A stretch of DNA of 39,250 nucleotides from Treponema sp. (GCA_031279555.1 JAITIK010000053.1:1-39250), one strand, 5' to 3'. Positions 1 to 9,740 are shown, numbered from the stretch's first letter. The notes: generated from the letters alone by a model not told the origin. Numbers and translations are program-made.

Positions 1-106
1 TCAGATAGTCCTTATGCCACTCAAGCGACCTCTCCGCATCAGCGTATCGGGCGTCCTGATTCTCTATGTGCGCCTGCTGCTTCGTCAGATAGTCCTTATG
101 CCACTC
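1..106 (-). repeat. 84-bp (28-aa) in-frame tandem repeat, at least 1.25 units, continuing off the window
   Basis: 'tcagatagtccttatgccactc' is identical at 1-22 and 85-106. Encoded unit EWHKDYLTKQQAHIENQDARYADAERSL. Confidence 0.8.
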
Positions 107-889
107 GATACTTTCTTCAAGCCCTGTTAATTTTTCAGAAAATGAAACCGGCGTCTTTCTATGTCTTTGATATGCTTCATACAGAACGATGTTAGCTAGA
201 TCGGCGACGAAATGTTCGAGTAGTACATGACACCATTGCTCCTCATTTTCCTGAAAAACATATTTAATAAATTCATTCTGCGCAATAAAAGCGTCCAAAC
301 CGCCAATAGAGAAATACAATGTAAGAATTAAATTATACTTCACAAAAGCTGCCGGCACGGGAAAATCAAAAAACCATTCATAATCAATAAAACACGGCTT
401 TTGAAAATCGCCGTTTCTGAAAATAATATTCCCCACAGTCGCCTCAAAGTTGACGCATTGCAAGGCGGGCGTATTGTCAGGCGCAAATGAATTTCCAAAA
501 CAGCGCAAAAAATCCGGGGACGCCTCAAACTCACATCTGTTATCCGGACCCCCGCACGCTATTTCTACATGACGCTCGAATACATTAAAAAATTCTTCTT
601 TGCTTTGCTTTTTTATACAGTCGGCGTAAATCGATGCCAATGGTACGCCTTCAACAAATTCTGTATATAGCCTGTCATTTTCCATCCAAGATTTCGCGGC
701 GTCACAATGCGGATAACGCGCCAATATTTTCTTTTGATTCTCGCAAATATTATGAAGATGCGGTATCCCGCATTCATATACGGCTTCTTTTACGACCAAT
801 CGCTTTCCGTCATTATCTTTTACAATAGAGGTGCGAACGCATAACTCTTTTTTTCTGAATGCGCTGATTTTCGTATATAATACTTTCAT
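1..889 (-). CDS. Kinase/phosphotransferase-like protein with C-terminal tandem-repeat coiled coil; partial, runs off the left edge
   Basis: Not in the ORF track because it is open at the edge. Minus-strand translation from ATG at 889: MKVLYTKISAFRKKELCVRTSIVKDNDGKRLVVKEAVYECGIPHLHN...FIDYEWFFDFPVP..., then EWHKDYLTKQQAHIENQDARYADAERSLEWHKDYL. ATGA overlap with the upstream methyltransferase stop. Confidence 0.75.
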   Translation of the reverse strand, partial: MKVLYTKISAFRKKELCVRTSIVKDNDGKRLVVKEAVYECGIPHLHNICENQKKILARYPHCDAAKSWMENDRLYTEFVEGVPLASIYADCIKKQSKEEFFNVFERHVEIACGGPDNRCEFEASPDFLRCFGNSFAPDNTPALQCVNFEATVGNIIFRNGDFQKPCFIDYEWFFDFPVPAAFVKYNLILTLYFSIGGLDAFIAQNEFIKYVFQENEEQWCHVLLEHFVADLANIVLYEAYQRHRKTPVSFSEKLTGLEESIEWHKDYLTKQQAHIENQDARYADAERSLEWHKDYL

Positions 890-1839
890 ATTTTTCTTGC
901 CTCTACAAGAAAAGAATTTGCGAAAACCGTAAATTCTTTGGCGCCATACAAAGTGGCGAACGCTTTCTCATCATCAAACAGCTTCAACCCGGCTGCGGCA
1001 TAATTGCCGCCCACGCCCGCATACACATAATCCCCCGCGTTCGGCAGATGCTCGTCGCTATATATCAAAACAGGCAGCTTATAATCCGGCATAGGATAGT
1101 AAAAAAATAAATCTCCAAATCCACTGTCAGACAACAGCTTTTCAAGCTCTGACTTGCTGAATGTCTTCGCTTTTTCCCGACGCGTATCGTTTATATATCC
1201 TTCAATCCCGGCAAACGGACGCCCACAATGATCTTCATTATCACCGGCAAAATATTTAAGCCCCAATCTGTTTTCTATTCCTATATAAATCCTTCCGGAC
1301 GGCTTAAGCGCATCACGCGCTCTTTTCAAAAACATTTCAAAGGGCTTGTCAGATTTTATATAACGTCGCGCATATTCCAGCGCTCCAATCACAACCGCAA
1401 CGTCATATTGTTTCGATAACGCTATTTCTTCAAAATTTCCTACATATATGCTGACATTCGCGGCCGATTTATTCCGGTATGCGTTTGCCAGAGACCTTCT
1501 TTTTGATAAATCTATACAATCAACTGAACCAGCTTTCTTTGACAGGGCGCATGTTATCGCGCCCGTTCCCGATCCGATTTCCAACACGTGATCAGTTTCC
1601 GTTATATCCATAGGTATGGCTATATTCTGCCGTTGCGGCGCAAGCTGATATAAAATCTGCCAACGGTTGTCATTTCGCAATATTTCAAAAATATCCTTCT
1701 CATCTCTAAACGCCTCAAGAACGGTTTGTTCAGGATCGTCTCCTTCATTGTATACAATAGCGTCGTCGTCATAGAATTCATAATTGATGGTTACGCCGCC
1801 GATTTTTTCCTCAAATATTTCTTTCTCCAATTTATTCAT
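886..1839 (-). CDS. Class I SAM-dependent methyltransferase
   Basis: 317 aa ORF with motif I 'DHVLEIGSGTGAITCALSKKAGSVDCIDLS'. Overlaps both neighbours by 4 bp. Confidence 0.85.
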   Translation of the reverse strand: MNKLEKEIFEEKIGGVTINYEFYDDDAIVYNEGDDPEQTVLEAFRDEKDIFEILRNDNRWQILYQLAPQRQNIAIPMDITETDHVLEIGSGTGAITCALSKKAGSVDCIDLSKRRSLANAYRNKSAANVSIYVGNFEEIALSKQYDVAVVIGALEYARRYIKSDKPFEMFLKRARDALKPSGRIYIGIENRLGLKYFAGDNEDHCGRPFAGIEGYINDTRREKAKTFSKSELEKLLSDSGFGDLFFYYPMPDYKLPVLIYSDEHLPNAGDYVYAGVGGNYAAAGLKLFDDEKAFATLYGAKEFTVFANSFLVEARKI

Positions 1840-2684
1840 CGTTTTCCAGTTCCCATAATTTCGCGTATTTTTGCGTTATCTCCCCATATTTCAGGCGAAT
1901 CATACGGCCTGTCGGGAAATGCGCCATACTTTAATTTAATTTTGTATGCGTGTTCTTTTATAAAGCCTTCCGCTTTTTCCGCAAGACTGACCGCCTCGCC
2001 TGAACAGCAATTTATTATGCCTTTCACTTCTTTTTGCGTTATACACGCCGCCAATTGTCCGGCAAGCTCATCCACTCCTATAAAGTCATATTTGTTTTTT
2101 CCTGTTGTGAAAGGGAAATATTCCTGCCCCGCCTCTTCCGCCGCAACGATTTTGGCAAATATAGAATTATTTCTCTTGTCATCGCCGTAAATATAATACG
2201 CGCGCAGCCATTGAAAAACCACATCTTTGTATTTTGTATCGTTTAATAAAATCGACAAGCTTCTTCTCAGCGCGTCCTTTGCGACACCGTACTGGCTTAT
2301 AGGATTGCATGGCGTATTTTCATCTATCGCCCCTTCATGGTATCCCACTTCATGCATGGTCCCCATAACCGCTAGGCGCTTCAAGCCGCTGTCAAGCATT
2401 TTTTTACAAAATAAATAGTGGCTTGACAAATGCTCCATGTGCGCGTCCGAATTATGGATAAACCCGTTTTTCCAAGCCAGATGAAAACACACGTCAGGCT
2501 CCCCGGATTCTCTGTAAACATCTATATTTTTATTAAAAATATCCAGCGTCAATCCATCCGCTTTTTCATGCATTCCATTAACCGAAAAATCAATTGCGAC
2601 AACTTTCACATTATCCAATGTTAAAAGTTTATCTACAACATGCCGTCCGATGTAGCCATTCGCCCCTGTCACCAAGATACGCAT
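1836..2684 (-). CDS. NAD(P)-dependent epimerase/dehydratase (extended SDR)
   Basis: N-terminal 'MRILVTGANGYIGRHVVDKL' (GxxGxxG). SD AGAGG upstream. Confidence 0.85.
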   Translation of the reverse strand: MRILVTGANGYIGRHVVDKLLTLDNVKVVAIDFSVNGMHEKADGLTLDIFNKNIDVYRESGEPDVCFHLAWKNGFIHNSDAHMEHLSSHYLFCKKMLDSGLKRLAVMGTMHEVGYHEGAIDENTPCNPISQYGVAKDALRRSLSILLNDTKYKDVVFQWLRAYYIYGDDKRNNSIFAKIVAAEEAGQEYFPFTTGKNKYDFIGVDELAGQLAACITQKEVKGIINCCSGEAVSLAEKAEGFIKEHAYKIKLKYGAFPDRPYDSPEIWGDNAKIREIMGTGKR

Positions 2685-2785
2685 TTATATTACCTCTGTT
2701 GTTTTATATTTAAAGAAAAACACCGTACAAACCGGATTGATTGCGGTCAAAACGACTCTGACAAGAAATAAATTTTATACGAACT

Positions 2786-2814
2786 TTTCTCAAAACCAAC
2801 CGGATTTTGAGAAA
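2786..2814. other. Intergenic hairpin, 10-bp perfect stem, 9-nt loop
   Basis: TTTCTCAAAA-CCAACCGGA-TTTTGAGAAA. Confidence 0.7.
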
Positions 2815-2875
2815 GGCTCATAGTTATTACAATTTATAATAATTTATAATGTACAAAAATAATATGCGATTCACT

Positions 2876-3805
2876 TTATGGTGCCCATTCGCTCAAAAAC
2901 TTTCTTAAACTGGCTTTCCATTCCGGCGCCTTCATTCCCAGCGCGTCTTTTATTTTCGTCTTGTCCAGCACGGAATACGCGGGACGCCTCGCCTTCGTCG
3001 GATATTCTTCGGTCGCGCACGGAATCACGGCGCAATCCTTTGTTATTACGCCCAGCCTGCGCCCCTCCTCATATATGGCCTGCGCAAACTCACGCCACGT
3101 CACATCGCCTTCATTCGTGTAGTGGTATACGCCAGGCGACATATTTTTCCCGCTGTCCGCAACCCGTATAAAAGCGGCGATCATTTCCGCGAAATCTTTC
3201 GCCCATGTCGGGCTTCCCCGCTGGTCGTCCACCACGCGGACGCTTTCCCGCTCGTTCATCAGCCGAACCATCGTGTGGACAAAGTTGCTCCCATGCCTCC
3301 CGTAAAGCCATGCAGTCCTCATTACGAAACTGTTTTTACAATTCTTTAGGACTTCCAACTCTCCGTCCCGCTTCGTCCTTCCGTACACGCCCGCCGGATT
3401 TGTCTCGTCGTCCTCTCTATACGGACGCTCTCCATTCCCGTCAAACACATAATCCGTCGAAATGTGTATCAGCCCCGCTCCCATACGCTCAGCCAGCTTC
3501 GCTATTTCAGCCGCCCCCTCCACATTCAGACGCTGGCACAACTCAGGCTCGTCCTCCGCCGTGTACGCGGCGCAGTTCGCCATCCACTTGATCCGTTTGC
3601 CTTCCGCGAAGCCCTCAAGCGCAACTCTGTCCGTTATGTCCACCTCGCGGTCGCTTCCTACATGCCCAAGCCCAGCCTTTTCCAACGCCAAAGACAATTC
3701 CGTCCCCAGCATCCCCTTGTCGCCGATCACCCACACCATACGCGCACCGCCTTTCACCTGTTTTCTCAAGCGAAGCCAAAATTTCTCCAGCTTGGAATCA
3801 CTCAC
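2876..3805 (-). CDS. rmlD: dTDP-4-dehydrorhamnose reductase
   Basis: 'MVWVIGDKGMLGTELSLALEKAG', 'HISTDYVFDGNGERPYREDDETNPAGVYGRTKRDGE'. The true start may be the internal ATG at 3739. In an rmlABCD run. Confidence 0.92.
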   Translation of the reverse strand: MSDSKLEKFWLRLRKQVKGGARMVWVIGDKGMLGTELSLALEKAGLGHVGSDREVDITDRVALEGFAEGKRIKWMANCAAYTAEDEPELCQRLNVEGAAEIAKLAERMGAGLIHISTDYVFDGNGERPYREDDETNPAGVYGRTKRDGELEVLKNCKNSFVMRTAWLYGRHGSNFVHTMVRLMNERESVRVVDDQRGSPTWAKDFAEMIAAFIRVADSGKNMSPGVYHYTNEGDVTWREFAQAIYEEGRRLGVITKDCAVIPCATEEYPTKARRPAYSVLDKTKIKDALGMKAPEWKASLRKFLSEWAP

Positions 3806-3811
3806 ACCGCC

Positions 3812-4369
3812 TCACCCGCAACGCTTGAAGCTTTCCTCCAATCCAAGCCACTTTTTGTCTTTCTCGGACAGCAGGTATTCCATGCCGGCTCCCGGCCATT
3901 CTATCCCTATGTTGCCGTCATTCCAGATTATCCCCCCCTCGTCCTCAGGGTGATAGAACTCCGTGCATTTATACGCGAACACCGCATCTTCGCTCAACAC
4001 CACAAATCCGTGCGCGAACCCTTCCGGCATGTAAAACTGCCTCTTGTTTTCTCCGCTCAGCGTCACTCCATGCCATTTCCCATACGTCGCGCTTCCACGC
4101 CGTATGTCTACGGCCACGTCAAACACTTCTCCGCTCAATACGCGAACCAATTTTCCCTGCGGATGCGTTTTCTGGTAATGCAGCCCTCTCAACACTCCCT
4201 TTACAGACTTCGATTGATTGTCCTGTACAAATTTCACCGGGAGTCCGGCATCCTCAAATTCCCTCTCGTTATATGTCTCAAGAAAATAGCCCCGGCTGTC
4301 CCCAAACACCGTGGTCTCTATCTCATACAACCCTTCTATTCCTGTCTCAATAAACACAAACTTTCCCAT
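3812..4369 (-). CDS. rmlC: dTDP-4-dehydrorhamnose 3,5-epimerase
   Basis: 'DSRGYFLETYNEREFEDAGLPVKFVQDNQSKSVKGVLRGLHYQKTHPQGKLVRVLSGEVFDVAVDIRRGS'. Confidence 0.95.
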   Translation of the reverse strand: MGKFVFIETGIEGLYEIETTVFGDSRGYFLETYNEREFEDAGLPVKFVQDNQSKSVKGVLRGLHYQKTHPQGKLVRVLSGEVFDVAVDIRRGSATYGKWHGVTLSGENKRQFYMPEGFAHGFVVLSEDAVFAYKCTEFYHPEDEGGIIWNDGNIGIEWPGAGMEYLLSEKDKKWLGLEESFKRCG

Positions 4370-4371
4370 TT

Positions 4372-5394
4372 CTACCGCTTCCCATACTGTTTTTCATAGT
4401 AGTTTTTATACTCGCCGTCCAATATGCGCTCCCACCACACCCGGTTCTCTATATACCACCGTATCGTCTTTTTTATTCCGTCAGCAAACGCCGTCTCGGG
4501 GCGCCACCCCAACTCCCGCTCTATTTTCGCGGGGTCTATCGCGTACCGCAAATCGTGTCCCGCCCGGTCGTCCACATGCGTTATCAACCCCTCGCTTTTC
4601 CCCAATTCCCTTACAATCCGCCTCACTATGTCTATATTTCTCATTTCATTGTGTCCGCCTATGTTGTACACCTCGCCTTCCTTGCCTTTGTGTATGATGA
4701 GATCGATGGCGCGGCAGTGATCCTCCACATACAGCCAATCCCGCACGTTCTCTCCTTTCCCGTACACAGGCAACGGCTTGTCACGCAACGCGTTCACTAT
4801 CATCAATGGAATAAGTTTTTCCGGAAAATGGTATGGGCCGTAATTGTTGGAGCATCGCGAAACGCTCACCGGCAGCTTGAACGTCCTAAAATACGCCAGC
4901 GCGAGCAAGTCCGCCCCCGCTTTCGACGCGGAGTACGGGCTTGACGTCCGCAACGGCGTCTCTTCCGTGAAAAGCAGGTCCGGCCTGTCAAGCGGCAAGT
5001 CCCCGTACACCTCATCCGTCGACACTTGATGATACCGCTTGACCCCATGCCTCCGGCTCGCCTCCAGCAACGTCTGCGTCCCGATTATGTTTGTATGCAA
5101 AAACACGCCCGGGTCGTCTATGCTTCGGTCCACATGGCTTTCCGCCGCGAAGTTCACCACTATATCCGGCTTCTCCTCTTCAAACACCCGCTCCACCGCC
5201 GCCCTGTCCGTTATGTCGGCCTTTTCAAACCTAAACGCCGGATTTTCCAGCGCCGAGGCGAGGGTTTCCATGTTCCCCGCGTATGTCAAACTGTCAAGGC
5301 AAATTATTTTGCAGCCGGGATGCTTTTCAAGCGCGTAATGCACAAAATTCCCGCCTATAAACCCGGCTCCGCCGGTCACCACTATTTTCATCAA
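4372..5394 (-). CDS. rmlB: dTDP-glucose 4,6-dehydratase
   Basis: '[22 protein letters not shown]', '[15 protein letters not shown]', 'STDEVYGDL', '[46 protein letters not shown]'. Confidence 0.96.
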   Translation of the reverse strand: MMKIVVTGGAGFIGGNFVHYALEKHPGCKIICLDSLTYAGNMETLASALENPAFRFEKADITDRAAVERVFEEEKPDIVVNFAAESHVDRSIDDPGVFLHTNIIGTQTLLEASRRHGVKRYHQVSTDEVYGDLPLDRPDLLFTEETPLRTSSPYSASKAGADLLALAYFRTFKLPVSVSRCSNNYGPYHFPEKLIPLMIVNALRDKPLPVYGKGENVRDWLYVEDHCRAIDLIIHKGKEGEVYNIGGHNEMRNIDIVRRIVRELGKSEGLITHVDDRAGHDLRYAIDPAKIERELGWRPETAFADGIKKTIRWYIENRVWWERILDGEYKNYYEKQYGKR

Positions 5395-6278
5395 AACCGC
5401 ACCTTCCCTTCAGCCACTTTCCGCAAGTGTTTTCCATACGACGATTTCCCGTACCGCACCGCTTGCTTCTCCAACTCCTCTGCGCTTATCCACCCTTTTT
5501 GCCACGCTATCTCTTCCACTGCGGATATCACTATCCCCTGCCGTTTCTCCATCATTTCCGCGAAGTTCGCCGCCTCCAACAGGCTGTCCACAGTACCCGT
5601 GTCAAACCATGTGAAGCCTCTCCCCAAAAGTTGCGCGTCCAATTCCCCGCGCTCCAGATAGGTTTTGTTTAGGTCCGTTATCTCCAATTCCCCGCGCGCC
5701 GAAGGTTTTTGCATTTTCGCATATTGAGACGCCCGGTTGTCGTAAAAATACAATCCTGTTACCGCATAACTTGATTTCGGCTCTTTGGGTTTCTCCTCCA
5801 GCGACAGCACTCTTCCGCCGCCGTCAAGCTCCGCCACCCCGAACCGATCGGGGTCATCCACGTAATACCCGAAAACCGTGGCCCGTCCGTTTTTCTCCGC
5901 ATTATCCGCCGCGGCCTGCAATTTCTTTGAAAACCCATTCCCGTAAAAAATGTTGTCTCCCAACGCCATTGCGCATGCGTTTCCCGCGATGAAATCTTCC
6001 CCTATGATAAACGCCTGCGCCAGCCCGTCAGGACTCGCCTGCTCCGCATACGAGAGCCTCACCCCAAAGCCGGACCCGTCGCCCAACAGCTTCCTGAAGC
6101 TCGGCGCGTCTTGCGGCGTCGTGATGATCAGAATCTCCCGTATGCCGGCGAGCATCAGCGTCGAAAGCGGGTAGTAGATCATCGGCTTGTCGTATACGGG
6201 CAACAACTGCTTGCTCGTCGCCAACGTCAGCGGATATAGCCTCGTCCCGCTCCCTCCTGCCAGTATTATCCCTTTCAT
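5391..6278 (-). CDS. rmlA: Glucose-1-phosphate thymidylyltransferase
   Basis: '[57 protein letters not shown]'. Consensus-like SD GAGAGAGGAG. Confidence 0.97.
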   Translation of the reverse strand: MKGIILAGGSGTRLYPLTLATSKQLLPVYDKPMIYYPLSTLMLAGIREILIITTPQDAPSFRKLLGDGSGFGVRLSYAEQASPDGLAQAFIIGEDFIAGNACAMALGDNIFYGNGFSKKLQAAADNAEKNGRATVFGYYVDDPDRFGVAELDGGGRVLSLEEKPKEPKSSYAVTGLYFYDNRASQYAKMQKPSARGELEITDLNKTYLERGELDAQLLGRGFTWFDTGTVDSLLEAANFAEMMEKRQGIVISAVEEIAWQKGWISAEELEKQAVRYGKSSYGKHLRKVAEGKVRF

Positions 6279-6359
6279 ACTCCTCTCTCCAAGTCGACAG
6301 AATCCCCATTATCGTTAGTAAAATTCTCTCTTTTATCCCTAAAATCCGCGAGCCTTCAT

Positions 6360-7103
6360 TTACGCATTGCTCATGGAAGCCTCATAAGCGGCGCACACTT
6401 CTTCAACACCGCCCATCATCACTATGCCGCCTTTTTTCAACCAGAGCGCCCTTTCGCACAGATTCCGGACGCTCGTGTCGTCATGGGAAACGTACAACAA
6501 CGTAGTGCCGCCCACAAGCATTTCTTTCATGCGTTTTTCGCACTTTTTCTGAAAGGCCATGTCGCCCACAGCAAGCACTTCGTCAACTATCAAGATGTCA
6601 GGCTTCACCAGTGTTGAGAGCGCAAACGCCAAACGCGCGTACATCCCTGACGAATAGTTTTTAAGGGGCATCTGCATAAACTCGCCAAGCTCGGCGAAAG
6701 CGACAATTTCATCCCGGCGCTCCAGCATAAACTTTTTGCTGTATCCCAAAAGGGCGCCGCCCAACACAATGTTTTCTTCCGCAGTCAACTCGCCGTCCAA
6801 ACCGGCGCCTAATTCAATAAGCGGCGCTATGCTTCCATTTACCGTAATGGACCCAATATCGGGATCGAGTATTCTACAGATTAGTTTTAACAAGGTCGAT
6901 TTGCCGGAACCGTTGGCGCCTATTATCGCCAGAGATTCGCCTTGATTCATCTCAAAACTGATGTCTTGCAACGCCCAAAACTCTTTGAAATAAAGTTCTC
7001 TCTTTACAAGTTTTATAATATATTCTTTCAGGCTGTCCGTTTTTTCAGAGGCTATATTAAAACGGATGCCTACGTTTTCAACGTTAATGATCGGATTACT
7101 CAA
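6360..7103 (-). CDS. Polysaccharide ABC exporter ATP-binding protein (Wzt/TagH-like)
   Basis: Walker A 'GANGSGKSTLL', signature 'YSSGMYARLAFALS', Walker B 'DILIVDEVLAVGD'. Short (247 aa), with no appended C-terminal domain. Confidence 0.92.
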   Translation of the reverse strand: MSNPIINVENVGIRFNIASEKTDSLKEYIIKLVKRELYFKEFWALQDISFEMNQGESLAIIGANGSGKSTLLKLICRILDPDIGSITVNGSIAPLIELGAGLDGELTAEENIVLGGALLGYSKKFMLERRDEIVAFAELGEFMQMPLKNYSSGMYARLAFALSTLVKPDILIVDEVLAVGDMAFQKKCEKRMKEMLVGGTTLLYVSHDDTSVRNLCERALWLKKGGIVMMGGVEEVCAAYEASMSNA

Positions 7104-7112
7104 GAAACAACC

Positions 7113-7904
7113 TCAAATATACAAAACAAACTTTCTTTTTGTGATGGAAAAAGACCATAACCCAATGACAAGCGTTGCAACCGCTATGAAGGCGCCTGAG
7201 GCAATGTTGCCCATGCTCACTGGTTTCGCCCACAACCCAAAGTTGCGGAACATGTCAATGTAGATGAACATAGGGTTAAACTGTTTGACGCCGGACTGGA
7301 GGGGTTCAGGCAACAGAGTCACCGGGTAGAATATCGGGGTAAGATACATCCAAATGGTGCTGAGAACCCCCCACAAATACTGGGTGTCTCTAAAAAACAC
7401 CGCAGATTGGGCCAGCAACAATCCAAGCCCAAGACAAAACACATATAGCTCAACAATCGGTATGATTACCAACACAATGCGCCACGTTAAGGGGCTGCGT
7501 GTTATCATAACGACCAAAACGAGCGCGATTAACGAAAAAAACAGGTTCACCAGTTCGCTCGTAACAGATGAAACGGTGAATATGTATTTTGGCACAAACG
7601 TCTTTTTTAAAAGGGCCGCGTTTCCAACAATCGAAAAGATGGAACGCGACACCGCGTTTGACATAAACGAAAACATCATGTTGCCAATCAGAAGATACAC
7701 CGCAAAGTTGTCAATGTTCCATTTGAACATCTCGGAGAACACTATATACATCACCATCATCGTAAGAAGAGGGTTCAGTACGCTCCACAAATATCCCAAC
7801 ACGCTGCGCCGGTACTTGAGCTTTATATCCCTGACAACAAGCTGCAAAAAAAGTTCTCTATAACTAAAAAAGAAATTAAAACGCGCTATAATTGCTTTTA
7901 ACAA
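7113..7904 (-). CDS. Polysaccharide ABC exporter permease (Wzm/TagG-like, ABC-2 family)
   Basis: 'YRELFLQLVVRDIKLKYRRSVLGYLWSVLNPLLTMMVMYIVFS', multiple hydrophobic helices. Adjacent to the Wzt-like gene. Confidence 0.92.
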   Translation of the reverse strand: MLKAIIARFNFFFSYRELFLQLVVRDIKLKYRRSVLGYLWSVLNPLLTMMVMYIVFSEMFKWNIDNFAVYLLIGNMMFSFMSNAVSRSIFSIVGNAALLKKTFVPKYIFTVSSVTSELVNLFFSLIALVLVVMITRSPLTWRIVLVIIPIVELYVFCLGLGLLLAQSAVFFRDTQYLWGVLSTIWMYLTPIFYPVTLLPEPLQSGVKQFNPMFIYIDMFRNFGLWAKPVSMGNIASGAFIAVATLVIGLWSFSITKRKFVLYI

Positions 7905-7946
7905 ATTCGCATCCTTCGCCTCAAATTAAATTTCATCGCCAACTTG

Positions 7947-8459
7947 TCAACTCTTCACTTCTTCAATAAAATCAAAAGACAGCCATATCGTACACGGTAT
8001 CTTTTCAGATACAATCTGAACTGCGGCGCATTTCTGCCGTTTATTTACTTTTACGATTTTTCCTTCATAGTCCTTTAAGGGTCCGCTTATTATTTTAATC
8101 TTCGTCCCCTCCTGTACAACTTTCGACGTTTCAATGACGCCGTTGCGCCGCTGAAGCCAACGGGCAAACTCCAAATCCCCGCCGCGCAGACGCATATTGC
8201 CGTCTCCGTATCGCAACGGACGGCGGATATACCGAAAATGGATTAAACCATCCCATACAGGCAATTCATCGCTTGCCATGAAGACATATCCCGGCAACAG
8301 AGCGCGGAACTCTTTGCATCGCTTCCCATGTTTTATAACATACCGTTCCGCAATGGCTGAAATCACCTTGTAACCGGATTGTTTAATAAAATCCTCCACC
8401 GTACGCTCATGCCCTGAAAAGCAGGCGAGACAATATACGGACTCCGCAGTACTTTTCAT
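7947..8459 (-). CDS. NusG-family specialised transcription antiterminator (NusG paralogue, RfaH/UpxY/LoaP-like)
   Basis: 170 aa, NGN-like N-terminus 'VYCLACFSGHERTVEDFIKQSGYKVI...KEFRALLPGYVFMAS' and KOW-like 'VQEGTKIKIISGPLKDYEGKIVKVNKRQKCAAVQI'. First gene of a polysaccharide operon. Confidence 0.85.
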   Translation of the reverse strand: MKSTAESVYCLACFSGHERTVEDFIKQSGYKVISAIAERYVIKHGKRCKEFRALLPGYVFMASDELPVWDGLIHFRYIRRPLRYGDGNMRLRGGDLEFARWLQRRNGVIETSKVVQEGTKIKIISGPLKDYEGKIVKVNKRQKCAAVQIVSEKIPCTIWLSFDFIEEVKS

Positions 8460-8515
8460 AATAAACGCTCCCTCAAGCTTTTACGCCATGAAAAACCTGA
8501 GCTGTTATAATTAGA

Positions 8516-8576
8516 TTAGCCGTCCGCCGTTGCGGATCAAGCAATCCGTTTTCAGGGAATCGTACCATACGGCTAA
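8516..8576 (-). promoter_or_regulatory. Structured 5' leader of the NusG-paralogue/polysaccharide operon
   Basis: Perfect inverted repeat TTAGCCGT (8516-8523) / ACGGCTAA (8569-8576) enclosing a hairpin CGGAT-CAAGCA-ATCCG. Confidence 0.5.
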
Positions 8577-8614
8577 CCGTACATACGCCATTTCCCTGCG
8601 TGATAATAGTAAAC

Positions 8615-8643
8615 AGTATATCACATCGTTAAAAAAAGATCAA
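8615..8643 (-). promoter_or_regulatory. Sigma70-type promoter for the polysaccharide operon
   Basis: Minus strand TTGATC-N17-TATACT. The -35 starts 2 nt after the glf stop codon. Confidence 0.65.
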
Positions 8644-8645
8644 TA

Positions 8646-9740
8646 TTACGATTCACTTTTTTCCGCTTCCAACGCTTTTGCGATTACCGTATCCATATCG
8701 TAGTACTGATACCGCCCGAGACGCCCGCCAAAAATGACATCAAGACGCTCGTCCGCCAACTCTTTGTATTTGAGATACAAGGCGTTGTTTTTCGCATTGT
8801 TCACCGGGTAGTACGGTTCAAGCCCTTTTTTCCATACGACTGGGTATTCACGAGTGACAACTGTATTCGGCCGCCTGCCAAATTCAAAGTGTTTGTGTTC
8901 AATGACGCGGGTGTACGGAACCGAACGCTCCGTATAGTTCACAACGGCGACGCCCTGATGGTTCTCTTCGGCAAGCTCATGAGTCTCAAAACGCAGCGAG
9001 CGGTACTCAAGCGTTCCATAACGATAACCGAAGAACTCATCAATAGACCCGGTACACACGATTTTTGCGGCGATACGCTCGTTTTTCTTGCTAAAATCAA
9101 CATAATCCGTATTGAGCCTAACCTCGCCGCCTAAAAGCAGTCTCTCAACTATGCGCGTGTAACCGCCTACGGGGACACCCTGATACCGGTCGTTGAAGTA
9201 GTTGTTGTCATATATAAAACGCAAGGGAAGCCGCTTGATGATGAAGGCGGGAAGCTCCGTACAATCCATGCCCCACTGTTTTTCGGTATACCCTTTTATG
9301 AGCTTCTCGTATATGTCGCGCCCTACGAGAAGCAGCGCCTGCTCCTCAAGGTTCTTTGGTTCTGTAACGCCAGCTTCGGCGCGTTGCTTTTCAATAACAG
9401 CCATCGCTTCCGCCGGGGTCTTGACGCCCCACATTTTGTTGAACGTATTCATATTAAACGGCAGATTGTACAGTTCGTCCTTATAGCGTGCAATGGGCGA
9501 GTTGATGTAGTTGTTAAATTCGGCGAATTTGTTTACATACTCCCACACCGTTTTGTCGTTGGTATGAAAAATGTGCGCTCCGTACCTGTGTACAGTGATG
9601 CCGTTGATGGTTTCGGTGTAAATGTTTCCGGCAATGTGCGGACGTTTGTCAATGACAAGACAGGTTTTGCCTCGCGCAACCGCTTCATGCGCGAACACCG
9701 CGCCGAACAGTCCCGCGCCGACAATCAAATAATCGTACAC
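8646..9740 (-). CDS. glf: UDP-galactopyranose mutase
   Basis: 'YDYLIVGAGLFGAVFAHEAVARGKTCLVIDKRPHIAGNIYTE', 'HRYGAHIFHTNDKTVWEYVNKFAEF', 'RYQYYDMDTVIAKALE'. Confidence 0.97.
   Translation of the reverse strand: MYDYLIVGAGLFGAVFAHEAVARGKTCLVIDKRPHIAGNIYTETINGITVHRYGAHIFHTNDKTVWEYVNKFAEFNNYINSPIARYKDELYNLPFNMNTFNKMWGVKTPAEAMAVIEKQRAEAGVTEPKNLEEQALLLVGRDIYEKLIKGYTEKQWGMDCTELPAFIIKRLPLRFIYDNNYFNDRYQGVPVGGYTRIVERLLLGGEVRLNTDYVDFSKKNERIAAKIVCTGSIDEFFGYRYGTLEYRSLRFETHELAEENHQGVAVVNYTERSVPYTRVIEHKHFEFGRRPNTVVTREYPVVWKKGLEPYYPVNNAKNNALYLKYKELADERLDVIFGGRLGRYQYYDMDTVIAKALEAEKSES

Noticed and set aside
340-534. 64-aa minus-strand ORF from the track
   Set aside because: Wrong frame within the longer partial kinase-like CDS that runs off the window.
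3464-4399. 311-aa plus-strand ORF
   Set aside because: Antisense to clear rmlC/rmlD with low-complexity His/Pro/Ser composition; an artefact of GC-skewed codon usage.
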